The notes under the pieces are model-generated. The model did no database searches, was not told the DNA's origin, and worked only from the letters and a program-made list of their open reading frames with translations. Position numbers and translations under genes: made by a program. From Actinomadura nitritigenes (lineage in GTDB: Bacteria; Actinomycetota; Actinomycetes; Streptosporangiales; Streptosporangiaceae), in assembly GCF_017573545.1 (NCBI RefSeq), contig NZ_JAGEOK010000028.1, forward strand, positions 62,001 to 126,000: a stretch of 64,000 nt of DNA, read 5' to 3'. Below, one piece after another: positions 34,756 to 43,346 of this stretch; the first letter of the stretch is position 1, and the number at the start of each line of letters is the position of its first letter.

Positions 34756-35166
34756 ATGGGCGGATTCAAGAAATTCCTCTTCCGCGGAAACCTCGTCGAC
34801 CTCGCCGTCGCGTTCGTCGTCGGAGCCGCGTTCGCCTCGCTGGTCAAGGACTTCGCGAACTCCTTCATCACCCCGCTGATCGCGCTGATCGGCGGCAAGC
34901 CCGACTACACCCGGCTCTCCCTGACGATCGAGGGCACGAAGTTCCCCTACGGCATCTTCGTCACCTCGGCGATCGCCTTCTTCATCACCTCGGTGATCGT
35001 CTACTTCCTGGTCGTGCTGCCGACCACGAAGCTGATCGAGCGCATGGACCGCGGGAAGGAGGCCACCGAGCGGGAGTGCCCCGAGTGCCTCGCCGAGATC
35101 CCCATCAGGGCGCGGCGCTGCCGGTTCTGCACCTCCGAGATCGTCCCGCTGGCGAAGACCCCCTGA
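34756..35166 (+). CDS. mscL: Large-conductance mechanosensitive channel with zinc-ribbon tail
   Basis: The 136-residue protein has the MscL N-terminal helix and first membrane span 'KKFLFRGNLVDLAVAFVVGAAFASLVKDFANSFITPLIALIGG', a periplasmic loop with 'FPYGIFVTSAIAFFITSVIVYFLVVLP' as the second span, and a cytoplasmic helix. Its C-terminus carries 'CPECLAEIPIRARRCRFC', a two-CxxC zinc ribbon absent from E. coli MscL but seen in actinobacterial members. The channel releases solutes during hypo-osmotic shock. The ATG follows AGGAG. The stop is only 3 bases from the convergent peptidase stop. Confidence 0.95.
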   Translation: MGGFKKFLFRGNLVDLAVAFVVGAAFASLVKDFANSFITPLIALIGGKPDYTRLSLTIEGTKFPYGIFVTSAIAFFITSVIVYFLVVLPTTKLIERMDRGKEATERECPECLAEIPIRARRCRFCTSEIVPLAKTP

Positions 35167-35169
35167 CGT

Positions 35170-36201
35170 TCAGTACTGGCTCTCGGTGCCGTACTCCCAG
35201 TGCCAGGGCTCGAACGGGTTGCTGTAGGCCCACGCCGGGTGGAACCACCCGTACTTCCTGGAGTTGGCCTTCAGCCAGTTGAACTGCACCGAGCCCTGGT
35301 TCTGCACCCCGCCGCAGACGTCGATGGCCTGGCCCTTGCCGTGGTTGCTGGTGCCGGGCACGGCCGCGAAGCCGGGCCGCCGCACGTAGACGGACTGCTG
35401 CTCGGCCAGGCTCCGGTAGGAGTCCGTCAGGCACATGTCGCGGCCGAAGTGCGCCTTGTACGCCGCGTTCAGCTTGTAGAAGGCGAGCGCCGCGTCGGCG
35501 CGCAGCTCGCGCCCCTTCTGCGGCAGCGGGCACAGGTACTTCTGCGGGATCAGCCCGTTGGGGAACTTCTTGGCGTCGGCGGCGAGGCTCTTGTCACAGC
35601 CGAGTTCCAGCCGCTTGCTCGCGGGCAGCTTCTTGAGCATCGCGTTCAGCTGGTCGGTGAGCTGCGCGGACCGCTGCTTCAGCCCGTCGATGTCCTGCTG
35701 CACGCGCGTCTGCGCGATCGCGCTGCGGGACTGCAGGTCCTGCGCGGTGGACGCCAGCTGCTGCTTGCGCTTCTGCAGCGCGTCGGCACGGTCCACAAGC
35801 GCCTGCTGCGACCGGGCGAGCAGGGTCACGTCCGCGGTGGCGCGCAGCGCCTCCTCCGGATCGCCGCCGCCGAACACCGCCATCGACCCGGCCGCGCCGG
35901 GCTGCTGGTAGGAGGAGTTCGCGAGCCGGGCCAGCGGCTGCCGGATCTCGTTCAGCTGCGCCTCGGCGTCCGCGAGGTCCTGCAGCGTCGCCTTCAGCTT
36001 GCTCTGCGAGGCCGCCAGGTCCTTCCTGCGGCCCTCCATGTCCTTGGTGGCCGACTCGAGTTCGTCGCGAGCCTTCGCGGCGGCCTCGCGCAGCGACTTG
36101 ACGTCGTCCCCGCCATCGGCCGCCCTGCCGGCACCCTGCGGCACGAGCGTCGCCATCACCAGGACGGCCGCGGCCAACGCAGCCGACCGGGGGTTCGGCA
36201 C
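35170..36201 (-). CDS. Secreted coiled-coil VanY-type (M15) D-Ala-D-Ala carboxypeptidase
   Basis: The 343-residue protein has a signal peptide (about 1-28, 'SAALAAAVLVMATLVPQGAGRA'), a long coiled coil (about 32-190, Lys/Gln/Ala-rich) and a C-terminal M15 peptidase domain. The zinc and catalytic residues are visible in 'SNHGKGQAID' (His287, Asp294) and 'EPWHWEY' (Glu331, His334). It should trim D-Ala-D-Ala or related cross-links in peptidoglycan outside the membrane. The coiled coil resembles those of EnvC/FtsX-activated or RipA-like hydrolases and may mediate autoinhibition or complex formation. The GTG start follows AGGAGG. Confidence 0.9.
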   Translation of the reverse strand: MPNPRSAALAAAVLVMATLVPQGAGRAADGGDDVKSLREAAAKARDELESATKDMEGRRKDLAASQSKLKATLQDLADAEAQLNEIRQPLARLANSSYQQPGAAGSMAVFGGGDPEEALRATADVTLLARSQQALVDRADALQKRKQQLASTAQDLQSRSAIAQTRVQQDIDGLKQRSAQLTDQLNAMLKKLPASKRLELGCDKSLAADAKKFPNGLIPQKYLCPLPQKGRELRADAALAFYKLNAAYKAHFGRDMCLTDSYRSLAEQQSVYVRRPGFAAVPGTSNHGKGQAIDVCGGVQNQGSVQFNWLKANSRKYGWFHPAWAYSNPFEPWHWEYGTESQY

Positions 36202-36282
36202 GGTGGTTTTCCTCCTGATGCCCGAATACGAACAGCGGCAGAACGCTACTACAGGTTCACAGTTGAACAGGGCGCAACCGCA

Positions 36283-36744
36283 TCAGCGGCCCGGGTGACG
36301 ATGGCGATGGCACCACTGGTCGAGGTACGGCACGCCCGCCCACGGGCACGACGGCCGCACGTCCGGCGGCTGCGAGGGCTTCGGCGTCCCCTTCTTCGTC
36401 GGCTCCGCCTGCGTCGTCGCGACGCGCCGCGGTGCCTTGGTCTCCGCCTGCGGCTCGCTCTCCGGCGGGACGTACTTCCCGATCGTCGGCTCCGCCGAGG
36501 GCGCCGCCTGCGCGGCCCGCGGCGTCGGCGTGGGCGCGCCGTCCGCCCGTCCCGAGGGCTCCTCGCGCAGCGAGAGCGCCACCACGGTCGCCAGCGCGAC
36601 GGGCACCAGGAACGCCCCCGCGACCATCGCGACCCGCCTCCGCCGAGGCGCACGCGTCTCCGCCGCCTCCCCGGGCTCCCGGTCCTTCGGCTGCCCGCGA
36701 TGCCGACCCGTCACGGCACCGAAGCGTACCCACACCGACCCCAT
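36283..36744 (-). CDS. Small membrane-anchored Pro-rich protein
   Basis: The protein (153 residues, or fewer if the GTG at 36714 is used) has an N-terminal basic region (ETRAPRRRRVAM), one membrane helix 'VAGAFLVPVALATVVALSL' and an extracytoplasmic tail rich in Pro, Thr, Glu and Ala. Two Cys occur near the C-terminus in 'RPSCPWAGVPYLDQWCHRHRH' (shortened here), which could form a disulfide. No domain is recognised. It follows the peptidase gene in the reverse order on the same strand, 81 bases upstream of it, and may be cotranscribed. Confidence 0.55.
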   Translation of the reverse strand: MGSVWVRFGAVTGRHRGQPKDREPGEAAETRAPRRRRVAMVAGAFLVPVALATVVALSLREEPSGRADGAPTPTPRAAQAAPSAEPTIGKYVPPESEPQAETKAPRRVATTQAEPTKKGTPKPSQPPDVRPSCPWAGVPYLDQWCHRHRHPGR

Positions 36745-36891
36745 CCGGCCTAGAGCGCGCGTAAGCCGTCTCCCGCCACGCTTTGGCGCTCTCTTGAGCC
36801 TCCGCCACCCCCATAACGGGGAGCGCCCAGCCCGCCCCTTCCCCTACCCTGTAGGTGCCGTCCGCTACGCTCTTCCGGCAAGCGACGACAT

Positions 36892-36964
36892 GCCTCCGTA
36901 GCTCAGGGGATAGAGCACCGCTCTCCTAAAGCGGGTGTCGCAGGTTCGAATCCTGCCGGGGGCG
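36892..36964 (+). tRNA. tRNA-Arg (anticodon CCU)
   Basis: The plus strand folds as acceptor GCCUCCG/CGGGGGC, D arm GCUC...GAGC, anticodon stem CCGCU/AGCGG with loop CUCCUAA (anticodon CCU, reading AGG) and T arm GCAGG-UUCGAAU-CCUGC. CCA is not encoded as such. It lies at the left edge of a 679-base stretch without genes. Confidence 0.95.
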
Positions 36965-37643
36965 CCGAACAGGCGGGAAACAGGGGCGGCCCCGCCGCCC
37001 CCCGCCTCGGAACACCGGCCCGTGGGCGCTGGTCAGGTCCACCTCGCCTACAAGGATCAGGTCCAGCAGTTCGGGCGGGCGCGGACCGGAAGTGCCTCTC
37101 GTGCGCCGCCATCTCGTCGAGGTTCGCGTTCCGCTCAGGCGAGAGCGCCGCCGAGTGGTGACGGATGTCGCGCATCAGGTCGCCGTCGCCGTTTTCCAGG
37201 AGTCCGAGTTCGCGGACCAGGCGAGCCCTTCGCACCTCGATGTCGTCGATCGCCTGAAGCGATGCGCACCGTGGCGGCGCACCGTGGCGGCGCGCCCCTC
37301 CGGAGCGCGGCGCCGCGCGGGTGGCCGGCGGCGTGCCTGTCCTGGCCGGGGCGCCGAATCGCGATCAACGTGCCGAGCCGGCGATCGTCCAGGACGCGTG
37401 GGGCCGTCCCGTGAAAGACGTCGGATGCGCCAGGGAGCGAGGGAGGCCGACGGGCGCGGTCTGCCTGCCGACGCTCCGAGGCGAGAGCACCGCGGCCATC
37501 CACATGTCCACTGGAATGCCGGATGTGGCGGCGCGCCGTAGGACACCGGAGCCGCGGAGCAGGACCGCGAGAGGAGCGCTGAGGCTCGGGCACCCGGCGG
37601 CCTGCTCTCCCGGACACCGCCGCCTTCGCTATTCGGCGGTTGG
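36965..37643. other. Gene-free stretch next to tRNA-Arg
   Basis: No reading frame here has a ribosome-binding site plus a recognisable domain. Minus-strand frames contain isolated gene-like phrases (RRARLVRELGLLENGDGDLM around 37200) that may be decayed coding sequence. No integrase or direct repeat of the tRNA 3' end was found within this stretch. Confidence 0.4.
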
Positions 37644-38561
37644 TCAGGGCGCTGTCGAACGCGCGAGCGCTGTCAGCTCCGTGACCAGCCTGCGAGTGAT
37701 CGGCGCCTGGACGGACTGCCGGTCCGCGGCGCGAAGCAATGCCCCGCCGATGGCGTCCAGCTCCAGCGGCCGAGCAGCTTCGGCGTCGCGCTGCATGGAG
37801 GACTTGGTCTCCGGCAGGAAGTCGTCGTACGCCCGCATCACCGCATCGGCGTTGATCTCGGGCGCGAAGGCGCGACCGACCGTTGTGGTCTCTTCGACGA
37901 GCTCGAGCAGTTCTTGTCTCCGCGCGGAGCGCAGCTCGCCTATGGACAGTCCGTGTCGTGTGGTCAGCAGTGCCATCGGGGCGAGGAAGCTCATCTTGCG
38001 CCATAGCGTGGCGGTCTGGTCGGGCTGCACTTTGGTGCGCACCCCGGCTGCGTTGAGCATCGCGGCCACGGCGTCGAGGCGCTCGGGAGGCACGGCATCA
38101 CCGGCCAGGTCGATGTCGGTGAACGGGCTGCCGTGTTCGATGAGTCCGGGAGCGACCCGGGTGGATTCGACGCGGATGACGGCCGGCGCCACCAGTTCCG
38201 GGCGGAACCGCCGGCACAGCAGGTCCGGATGCTCGACACCGTTGAGGAGCGGAACGATGAGACCGTCGTCGACGGCTGCCGGCGGGACGCGCCGCAAGGC
38301 GGCCTCCAGCGCGGTCTGCTTGCAGGTGATCAGGCACAGGTCGACGGGTTCGGTGAGCTCGGTATCGGCCTCGACCTTCGCGGTGAAGTCACCGAACTGG
38401 GCACTGCGCACACTGATCCCCGTGCGGAGCAGCGTGGCAGCGGTCGGCTCGCCGGCCAGGCAGATCACTCGGTGTCCGGCGCGGGCGAGCAGGGCGGCGA
38501 GCAGGCCGCCCACGCCACCGGGGCCGAGTACTGCCACGGTGAAGGGTGCTGAGTCGGTCAT
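37644..38561 (-). CDS. 2-dehydropantoate 2-reductase-like (ApbA/PanE family)
   Basis: The 305-residue protein starts with the NADP Rossmann motif 'FTVAVLGPGGVGGLLAALLARAGH', has 'DLCLITCKQTALEAAL' (variant of the VKA/KxxQ motif, with Lys) and 'PLLNGVEH' (Asn-Gly of the NG/E motif), and the second-domain Lys in 'LWRKMSFLAPMALLT'. PanE-type enzymes reduce ketopantoate for CoA synthesis, but many paralogues have unknown substrates. The ATG follows AAGGAG. It is not adjacent to panB/panC and is therefore named only at family level. Confidence 0.85.
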   Translation of the reverse strand: MTDSAPFTVAVLGPGGVGGLLAALLARAGHRVICLAGEPTAATLLRTGISVRSAQFGDFTAKVEADTELTEPVDLCLITCKQTALEAALRRVPPAAVDDGLIVPLLNGVEHPDLLCRRFRPELVAPAVIRVESTRVAPGLIEHGSPFTDIDLAGDAVPPERLDAVAAMLNAAGVRTKVQPDQTATLWRKMSFLAPMALLTTRHGLSIGELRSARRQELLELVEETTTVGRAFAPEINADAVMRAYDDFLPETKSSMQRDAEAARPLELDAIGGALLRAADRQSVQAPITRRLVTELTALARSTAP

Positions 38562-38597
38562 CGTGCTCCTTGCTGCGATCGGAGAGAATCCGGGTGT

Positions 38598-39575
38598 TCA
38601 GACGCGATTTCGTCGCGGGTCCATCTGTGAGCCGTCGGTCACGCTCGATCCCGTGCCTGGCCGGTCGCGTCGGTACGTGGGTCGGAGGACGCCACGGGCG
38701 ACGGTATGGGCGCCCAGGACGAAACCGGCATATCCGGCGCTGGCGTCGGCCGTCAGCCCAAGGTCGCCGGTGTCCAGGGCATGAACCGCGAACACGTACC
38801 GGTGGGCGGGGTCCGCGCTCGGCGGGGCGGCGCCTCCGTAGGCGTGGGCGCCGAAGTCGTTGCGCAGATGCCGTGCGCCGGCAGGAAGGTGCCCGCCGTC
38901 ACCCCGTCCGGCGTTGCCGGGCAGCCGGGTGCACGTGGCGGGGAGCCCGAGCAGGATCCAGTGCCAGAAGCCGCTGCCGGTGGGGGCGTCCGGGTCGTAG
39001 CAGGTGACCGCGTAGCCGTGCACGCCTTCCGGTGCGCCGGTCCAGCTCAACTCCGGGCTCTTGTTCCCGCCGCCGACGCTGTCGTGAACGTGCGGTTTGG
39101 CGAGGGGCTGCCCGTCCGCGATGTCAGGGCTGTGCACAGCCAGGGCGGTGACCGGCGGGAGGAGGTCGTACGGGTCGGGTGCCTGGGGGCGGCCCGAGTC
39201 GTATGTGCTGATCTCGACGAGGTTCCCGTCCGGGTCCCGGAGATAGATGCTGGTGATGGGTCCGGTGGCTCCCGTACGGGCGACCGGCCCCAGCTCGATC
39301 GGCACGGCCAGGTCGCGCAGGTGTTCCTGGACGTCGGCGAGGGCGATGGCGCTGATCAGGCACAGGTCGGCCGAGCCGGGGGCCGGGTGCGCGGCCTTGG
39401 GCTCCAGTTCCCGTCCGGCCTGGTGGAGGTTGAGCTTCTGTCCGCCGAAGGTGAGAGCCCGCCTGCCCTGGCCGAAGGTCACGGGTGTCATCCCCAGCAC
39501 GGTGCTGTACCACTCGACGGCGGCCGGGATGTCGCGAACGGTCAGTACGAGGTGGTCGGCGCGGACGATGCGCAT
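38598..39575 (-). CDS. VOC-domain and PEBP/YbhB-domain fusion protein
   Basis: The 325-residue protein joins two unrelated folds. Residues 1-130 are a glyoxalase/VOC domain ('RIVRADHLVLTVRDIPAAVEWYSTVLG', 'SIYLRDPDGNLVEISTY' with metal-ligand His and Glu). Residues about 150-315 are a phosphatidylethanolamine-binding/YbhB domain ('SPELSWTGAPEGVHGYAVTCYDPDAPTGSGFWHW' in two parts, 'HAYGGAAPPSADPAHRYVFAVHALD'). No stop or frame break separates them. The ATG at 39575 follows GGAGAAGGAA. VOC enzymes act on small molecules with a metal; YbhB proteins bind anionic ligands; the joint role is unknown. It is divergent from a CGNR regulator. Confidence 0.88.
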   Translation of the reverse strand: MRIVRADHLVLTVRDIPAAVEWYSTVLGMTPVTFGQGRRALTFGGQKLNLHQAGRELEPKAAHPAPGSADLCLISAIALADVQEHLRDLAVPIELGPVARTGATGPITSIYLRDPDGNLVEISTYDSGRPQAPDPYDLLPPVTALAVHSPDIADGQPLAKPHVHDSVGGGNKSPELSWTGAPEGVHGYAVTCYDPDAPTGSGFWHWILLGLPATCTRLPGNAGRGDGGHLPAGARHLRNDFGAHAYGGAAPPSADPAHRYVFAVHALDTGDLGLTADASAGYAGFVLGAHTVARGVLRPTYRRDRPGTGSSVTDGSQMDPRRNRV

Positions 39576-39661
39576 GGGTTCCTTCTCCGAACGTGGCCGC
39601 ACGGCCATCTGGGAGCCGAGTCCATCGATGCGCGCCCCCGCCAACTGATCACGTCACACGT

Positions 39662-39667
39662 TATACT
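39662..39667 (+). promoter_or_regulatory. -10 hexamer of a probable leaderless promoter (CGNR gene)
   Basis: TATACT is a near-ideal -10 and ends 6 bases before the ATG at 39674. It sits within an imperfect palindrome of the form TCAC...CGTGA, a possible autoregulatory operator shared with the divergent VOC-PEBP gene. Confidence 0.5.
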
Positions 39668-39673
39668 CGTGAC

Positions 39674-40276
39674 ATGGAAGCCGGTGCAACCAGGAGCAGA
39701 GACGTCCCCACCGAGGAACTGCGGTTCAACTTCCGTTCCGACCGCCTGTGCCTGGCCTTCGTCGCCACGGTCGGCGAACGGTGGCGCGGCAACTACGAGC
39801 GCCTGCGGGAACCGGCCGACCTGAAGCGGTGGTACCGCGAGTACGGGCTGCTCGACGAACCGGTCGCGGTCACGCCGACCGGACTGGACACAGCCCGTGC
39901 GCTCCGCGAGGCGATCCACCGCGTCGCCCACGCGGTCATGGCCGGCCGGCCGGCCGCCGTCCAAGACGAGTCCACCATCACCGTCGCGGCCGCCGCCCCG
40001 CCTCTGATCCCTGTCCTCCATGAGGGGACCGGCCGGCTGGCACTGCCGGTCGGCGGCGGCGAAGAGGCGGCGCTGAGCACCGTCGCACGCGACGCCATCG
40101 ACCTGTTCACCGGCACCGCCGCCGGCCGCATCCGCGAATGCGCGAGCCCTGAGTGCGCCCTGCTGTTCGTCGACACCAGCCGCCCGGGACGCCGCCGCTG
40201 GTGCTCCAGCGCCGCCTGCGGAAGCAAGGACCGATCCGCTGCGTACCGCCGGCGAAAAGCCGAGCACGATTCCTGA
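39674..40276 (+). CDS. CGNR zinc-finger regulator (ABATE-type)
   Basis: The 200-residue protein has an N-terminal ABATE-like domain ('ELRFNFRSDRLCLAFVATVGERWRGNYERL') and a C-terminal CGNR-type zinc finger 'CASPECALLFVDTSRPGRRRWCSSAACGSKDRSAAYRRRK' (two CxxxxC pairs, split here), with CGSK instead of the usual CGNR. These proteins are putative stress regulators or DNA/RNA binders in actinobacteria. The leaderless-type promoter and divergent orientation make the VOC-PEBP gene the natural target. Confidence 0.85.
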   Translation: MEAGATRSRDVPTEELRFNFRSDRLCLAFVATVGERWRGNYERLREPADLKRWYREYGLLDEPVAVTPTGLDTARALREAIHRVAHAVMAGRPAAVQDESTITVAAAAPPLIPVLHEGTGRLALPVGGGEEAALSTVARDAIDLFTGTAAGRIRECASPECALLFVDTSRPGRRRWCSSAACGSKDRSAAYRRRKAEHDS

Positions 40277-40344
40277 CCTGTGGTCCCCCCGCATGGCGGA
40301 CCCCGGTCTCGACGAAGCCGGTCAACCTCGAGGAGCCTCCTGCC

Positions 40345-40887
40345 ATGGCCAACAGCCCGTCCCCCTTGCCCGAGCACATCGAGCTCTCGGGGGAGGATCT
40401 AGTCCTGCGCGACTGGACTGAGGCGGATCTGCCCGCGATGCCGTTCCTGTTCGATCACCCTGACATTGCGTACTGGACGCCCATCGTCTCCCCTTTCGAC
40501 GCGGCGGCCGCGCGTGCCCGGCTGGACCGGGCCAGGCGGTTGCGCAGGGAGGGCGGCGCCCTCCTGGCCATCACCGCCGACGGAGGCGCGCCGATGGGCG
40601 AGGTGATGCTGCGGCGCGCTCCGGAGGGGATCGAGCTCGGCTACGCCATCGGCCCGGCCTTCCGCGGCCGGGGCCTGGCGGCGCGTGCGGTCCGGGTCAT
40701 GGCCTCGTACGCCTTCGAGCATCTGGGGGCCGAACGGGTGATCCTTGAGTTGGAGGCCGAGAACGCGGCCAGCGTCGCCGTGGCCGTGCGGTCGGGTTTC
40801 CGGCTGCTCGACGTGCCGCTCATCACCGGCGAGGAGAAAGGGCGGCCCTACGCCCTGCAGACCTGGGGGCTGGATCGCCCCGGATGA
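40345..40887 (+). CDS. GNAT-family N-acetyltransferase
   Basis: The 180-residue protein matches RimJ/L-like GNATs: 'LVLRDWTEADLPAMPFLFDHPDIAYW' at the N-terminus, 'IELGYAIGPAFRGRGLAARAVRVMASYAFEHLGAERVILELEAENAASVAVAVRSGF' over the acetyl-CoA-binding core (split here), with the GRGLA loop. The substrate is unknown. The ATG follows GAGGAG. It lies 68 bases after the CGNR stop and may be cotranscribed with it; a bidirectional terminator follows. Confidence 0.9.
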   Translation: MANSPSPLPEHIELSGEDLVLRDWTEADLPAMPFLFDHPDIAYWTPIVSPFDAAAARARLDRARRLRREGGALLAITADGGAPMGEVMLRRAPEGIELGYAIGPAFRGRGLAARAVRVMASYAFEHLGAERVILELEAENAASVAVAVRSGFRLLDVPLITGEEKGRPYALQTWGLDRPG

Positions 40888-40909
40888 TTCTCGCGTTCGA
40901 GACGCTGGT

Positions 40910-40948
40910 CGAGCCCCCGGGCCGCTCTGGTGGCGGGCCGGGGGCTCG
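40910..40948. terminator. Bidirectional terminator between GNAT and cutinase genes
   Basis: CGAGCCCCCGGGCCGC pairs with GGCGGGCCGGGGGCTCG around a short loop with one bulge, between two convergent genes. Confidence 0.7.
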
Positions 40949-40962
40949 TGTTCGGGGCGGGG

Positions 40963-41622
40963 TCAGCCGTTGATCTTGGCGGCGGCGAACTGGGCGCCCT
41001 GCGGGACGGTGCCGTTCGTGGCGTAGGTGAGGTGGGCGGCGATGTCGACGCCGTTCGCGCAGACGGGGTCGCCGGTGTTGCAGAACTCCTTCGCCTTCGG
41101 GCCGTAGAGGGAGCTGGCGGTGTTGATGGTCTGGCCGTACAGGCGCAGCGGGTTGCCGTAGACGACGACGGCCTTCACGCGGGGGGCGAGGCTCGTCGGG
41201 ATGGTCCCGCCGGTGCCGAGGAGGGTCGGGATGCCGATCGCGATGTCGGTGACGCTGGCGCCCTGCGAGTAGCCGCCGAGGACGAACGAGGTGCCCGGGC
41301 AGGACGCGGCGACGGACTTGACGTGGTTGCTCATGTCGGTGGCGCCGGGACCGGCGCTGGTCTGCGCGAGGTCGGCCGCGTAGTTCACCGCGTAGGAGCT
41401 CACCGTCCTGCCCGGCAGGTCGCCCTTCAGCGCGCTGACGAACGGCGTGCCCACGATGCCGAGGCCGGGCAGCTCGCCGCTGCCGCGGGCGAAGACGACG
41501 TCGACGTCCGAGCAGCTCGCGGCGGACGCGGGGGCGGCGGACAGGGTGGCCAGTCCGGCGGCGCTCACGGCGCCGGCGAACGCGACGGCGGCGAGCCGCC
41601 GGAGGGACGGGGAGAGGGACAT
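40963..41622 (-). CDS. Secreted cutinase-family esterase
   Basis: The 219-residue protein has a signal peptide (about 1-35, ending ASAA) and a cutinase domain: 'CSDVDVVFARGSGE', nucleophile Ser119 in 'LGGYSQGAS', and the Asp/His region 'CNTGDPVCANGVDIAAHLTY'. Four Cys are placed as in cutinase disulfides. It hydrolyses cutin, polyester or lipid esters outside the cell. The ATG follows AAGAGG. A second, unrelated secreted hydrolase is divergent at 41814. Confidence 0.94.
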   Translation of the reverse strand: MSLSPSLRRLAAVAFAGAVSAAGLATLSAAPASAASCSDVDVVFARGSGELPGLGIVGTPFVSALKGDLPGRTVSSYAVNYAADLAQTSAGPGATDMSNHVKSVAASCPGTSFVLGGYSQGASVTDIAIGIPTLLGTGGTIPTSLAPRVKAVVVYGNPLRLYGQTINTASSLYGPKAKEFCNTGDPVCANGVDIAAHLTYATNGTVPQGAQFAAAKING

Positions 41623-41813
41623 GCGGGCCTCTTTCTGCTCGCCGGCCCCGGCTGATCCGGGACCGGTCAGCGCAGGAACGTAGGGGCCCGGGTGCCGCCC
41701 CGGCATCGGCAGAATCACCGGCCGGTCCGCCGGACCGGCGATTTCCCCGATGCCGGGAGCGGGGCGGCGGCCGACACTGTGCTTCCCCCTGCCAGCGCTT
41801 CAAGGAGGCAACC

Positions 41814-43334
41814 GTGCGACTACCCCTGCGCTCCCCGAGACGGCGGGCCACCGCCGCGGCTCTGGGGGCGGTGCTCTTCGGCGCCTTCATCGGCGCGGCG
41901 CCGTCCGCCCGCGCGGAGGCGGACGACCCGGCCGTCAGCGTCCCGCCCGCGGGGAGCCACGGCTTCCCGTTCCTCGCCGCCGCCGAGAACCTCGGCTCGT
42001 ACGGCTACACCGAGAACGAGTACTTCATCTCGGGCACCGCCCACTCGTACGCGAAGGCGGGACCGTGGGGCTCGGACGGGCGGTGGAGCGTGCGCGAGTC
42101 CGGCAGCGCCGCGTACAAGACCCGGCTGCTCGTCCGGCGGCCCACGGACCCGGCGAAGTTCAACGGGACGGTCGTCGTCGAGTGGCTGAACGTCAGCGGC
42201 CAGCTCGAGCTGTCGCCGGACTACTGGTTCGAGCGGGACGAGCTGCTCCGCGAGGGCTACGCGTGGGTCGGCGTCTCGGCGCAGGCGGTCGGCGTCAACG
42301 GCGGGCTCGGCGAGGTCCACGGCCTGAAGGGCTGGGATCCCGAACGGTACGGGACGCTCGTCCACCCGGGCGACGCGTACTCCTACGACATCTTCTCGCA
42401 GGCCGGGCGGGCGCTGCGGGCGCCGGACGGCCCGGACCCGCTCGGCGGGCTGAAGGTGAGGACGCTGCTGGCGGACGGCGAGTCGCAGTCGGCCGGATTC
42501 ATGACGACGTACGCCGACGCGGTCCAGCCGGTCGCGAAGGTCTACGACGGCCTCATGATCCACAGCAACAGCGCGGTGGGCGCGCCGATCAGCGGCCAGC
42601 TGGCGGACACGCTGACGATGCCGAACCCGTCCCGGATCCGGACGGACCTGCCGGTGCCGGCGTTCGTGGTGCTCACCGAGACGGACGTGCCGCTGGCGTC
42701 GGTGGCGCGGCAGCCGGACACCGGCAGCGTCGTGCACTGGGAGCTGGCCGGCACGTCGCACGGCGACCAGTGGGCGTACGACCTGGGTGATCCGACGTTG
42801 AAGAAGTCGGTCGGGTCGGCGGCGCCGCAGCCGGACTGCCGCGCGGGAACGGCGCCGTTCAACGACGGTCCCGGCCACTACTCGATGAACGCGGCGCTGC
42901 GCCACCTGGCGTCATGGGCGCGGGGCGGGGCGCGGCCGCCGAGCGGCGCGCCGCTGGACACGGTGCTGCGCGACCCGCGCACCGGGCTCGCGACGGGCGG
43001 CGTCCGGCTGCCGGACGTCACGGTGCCGACGCGCACGCTCACCGGGCTGCGGAACCTCGGCCTCGGCGACGGGGTCTTCTGCGGCCTCTACGGCGCCCGG
43101 GACCCGTGGAACGGCGACGCGGACGGGTGGGACCGGCACGACTCCGGCGACCCGTCCAACCCCTCGTTCCCGCCGGTCGCCGAGCCGGTGCTGAGCCGGC
43201 TGTACCCGACGCACGCCGGGTACGTGGCCAAGGTGCAGGCGGCGGCGCAGCAGTCCGTCGACGGCGGGTACCTGCTGCCGGAGGACGCGGCGGCCATCGT
43301 GAAGGCCGCGCAGGACTCCGGCGTCGGCGGCTGA
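41814..43334 (+). CDS. Secreted alpha/beta-hydrolase-domain protein
   Basis: The 506-residue protein has a signal peptide ('ALGAVLFGAFIGAAPSARA') and then the actinobacterial 'alpha/beta hydrolase domain' family pattern: 'YKTRLLVRRPTDPAKFNGTVVVEWLNVSG', 'YAWVGVSAQAVGVNG', 'LADGESQSAGFMTTYAD' (probable nucleophile Ser in GESQSA) and 'WELAGTSHGDQWAY' with a candidate catalytic His. Substrates of this family are unknown; some members are annotated in lipid or ester degradation. It is divergent from the cutinase, with 191 bases between starts. Confidence 0.82.
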   Translation: MRLPLRSPRRRATAAALGAVLFGAFIGAAPSARAEADDPAVSVPPAGSHGFPFLAAAENLGSYGYTENEYFISGTAHSYAKAGPWGSDGRWSVRESGSAAYKTRLLVRRPTDPAKFNGTVVVEWLNVSGQLELSPDYWFERDELLREGYAWVGVSAQAVGVNGGLGEVHGLKGWDPERYGTLVHPGDAYSYDIFSQAGRALRAPDGPDPLGGLKVRTLLADGESQSAGFMTTYADAVQPVAKVYDGLMIHSNSAVGAPISGQLADTLTMPNPSRIRTDLPVPAFVVLTETDVPLASVARQPDTGSVVHWELAGTSHGDQWAYDLGDPTLKKSVGSAAPQPDCRAGTAPFNDGPGHYSMNAALRHLASWARGGARPPSGAPLDTVLRDPRTGLATGGVRLPDVTVPTRTLTGLRNLGLGDGVFCGLYGARDPWNGDADGWDRHDSGDPSNPSFPPVAEPVLSRLYPTHAGYVAKVQAAAQQSVDGGYLLPEDAAAIVKAAQDSGVGG

Positions 43335-43346
43335 CCCCGAGGGACG

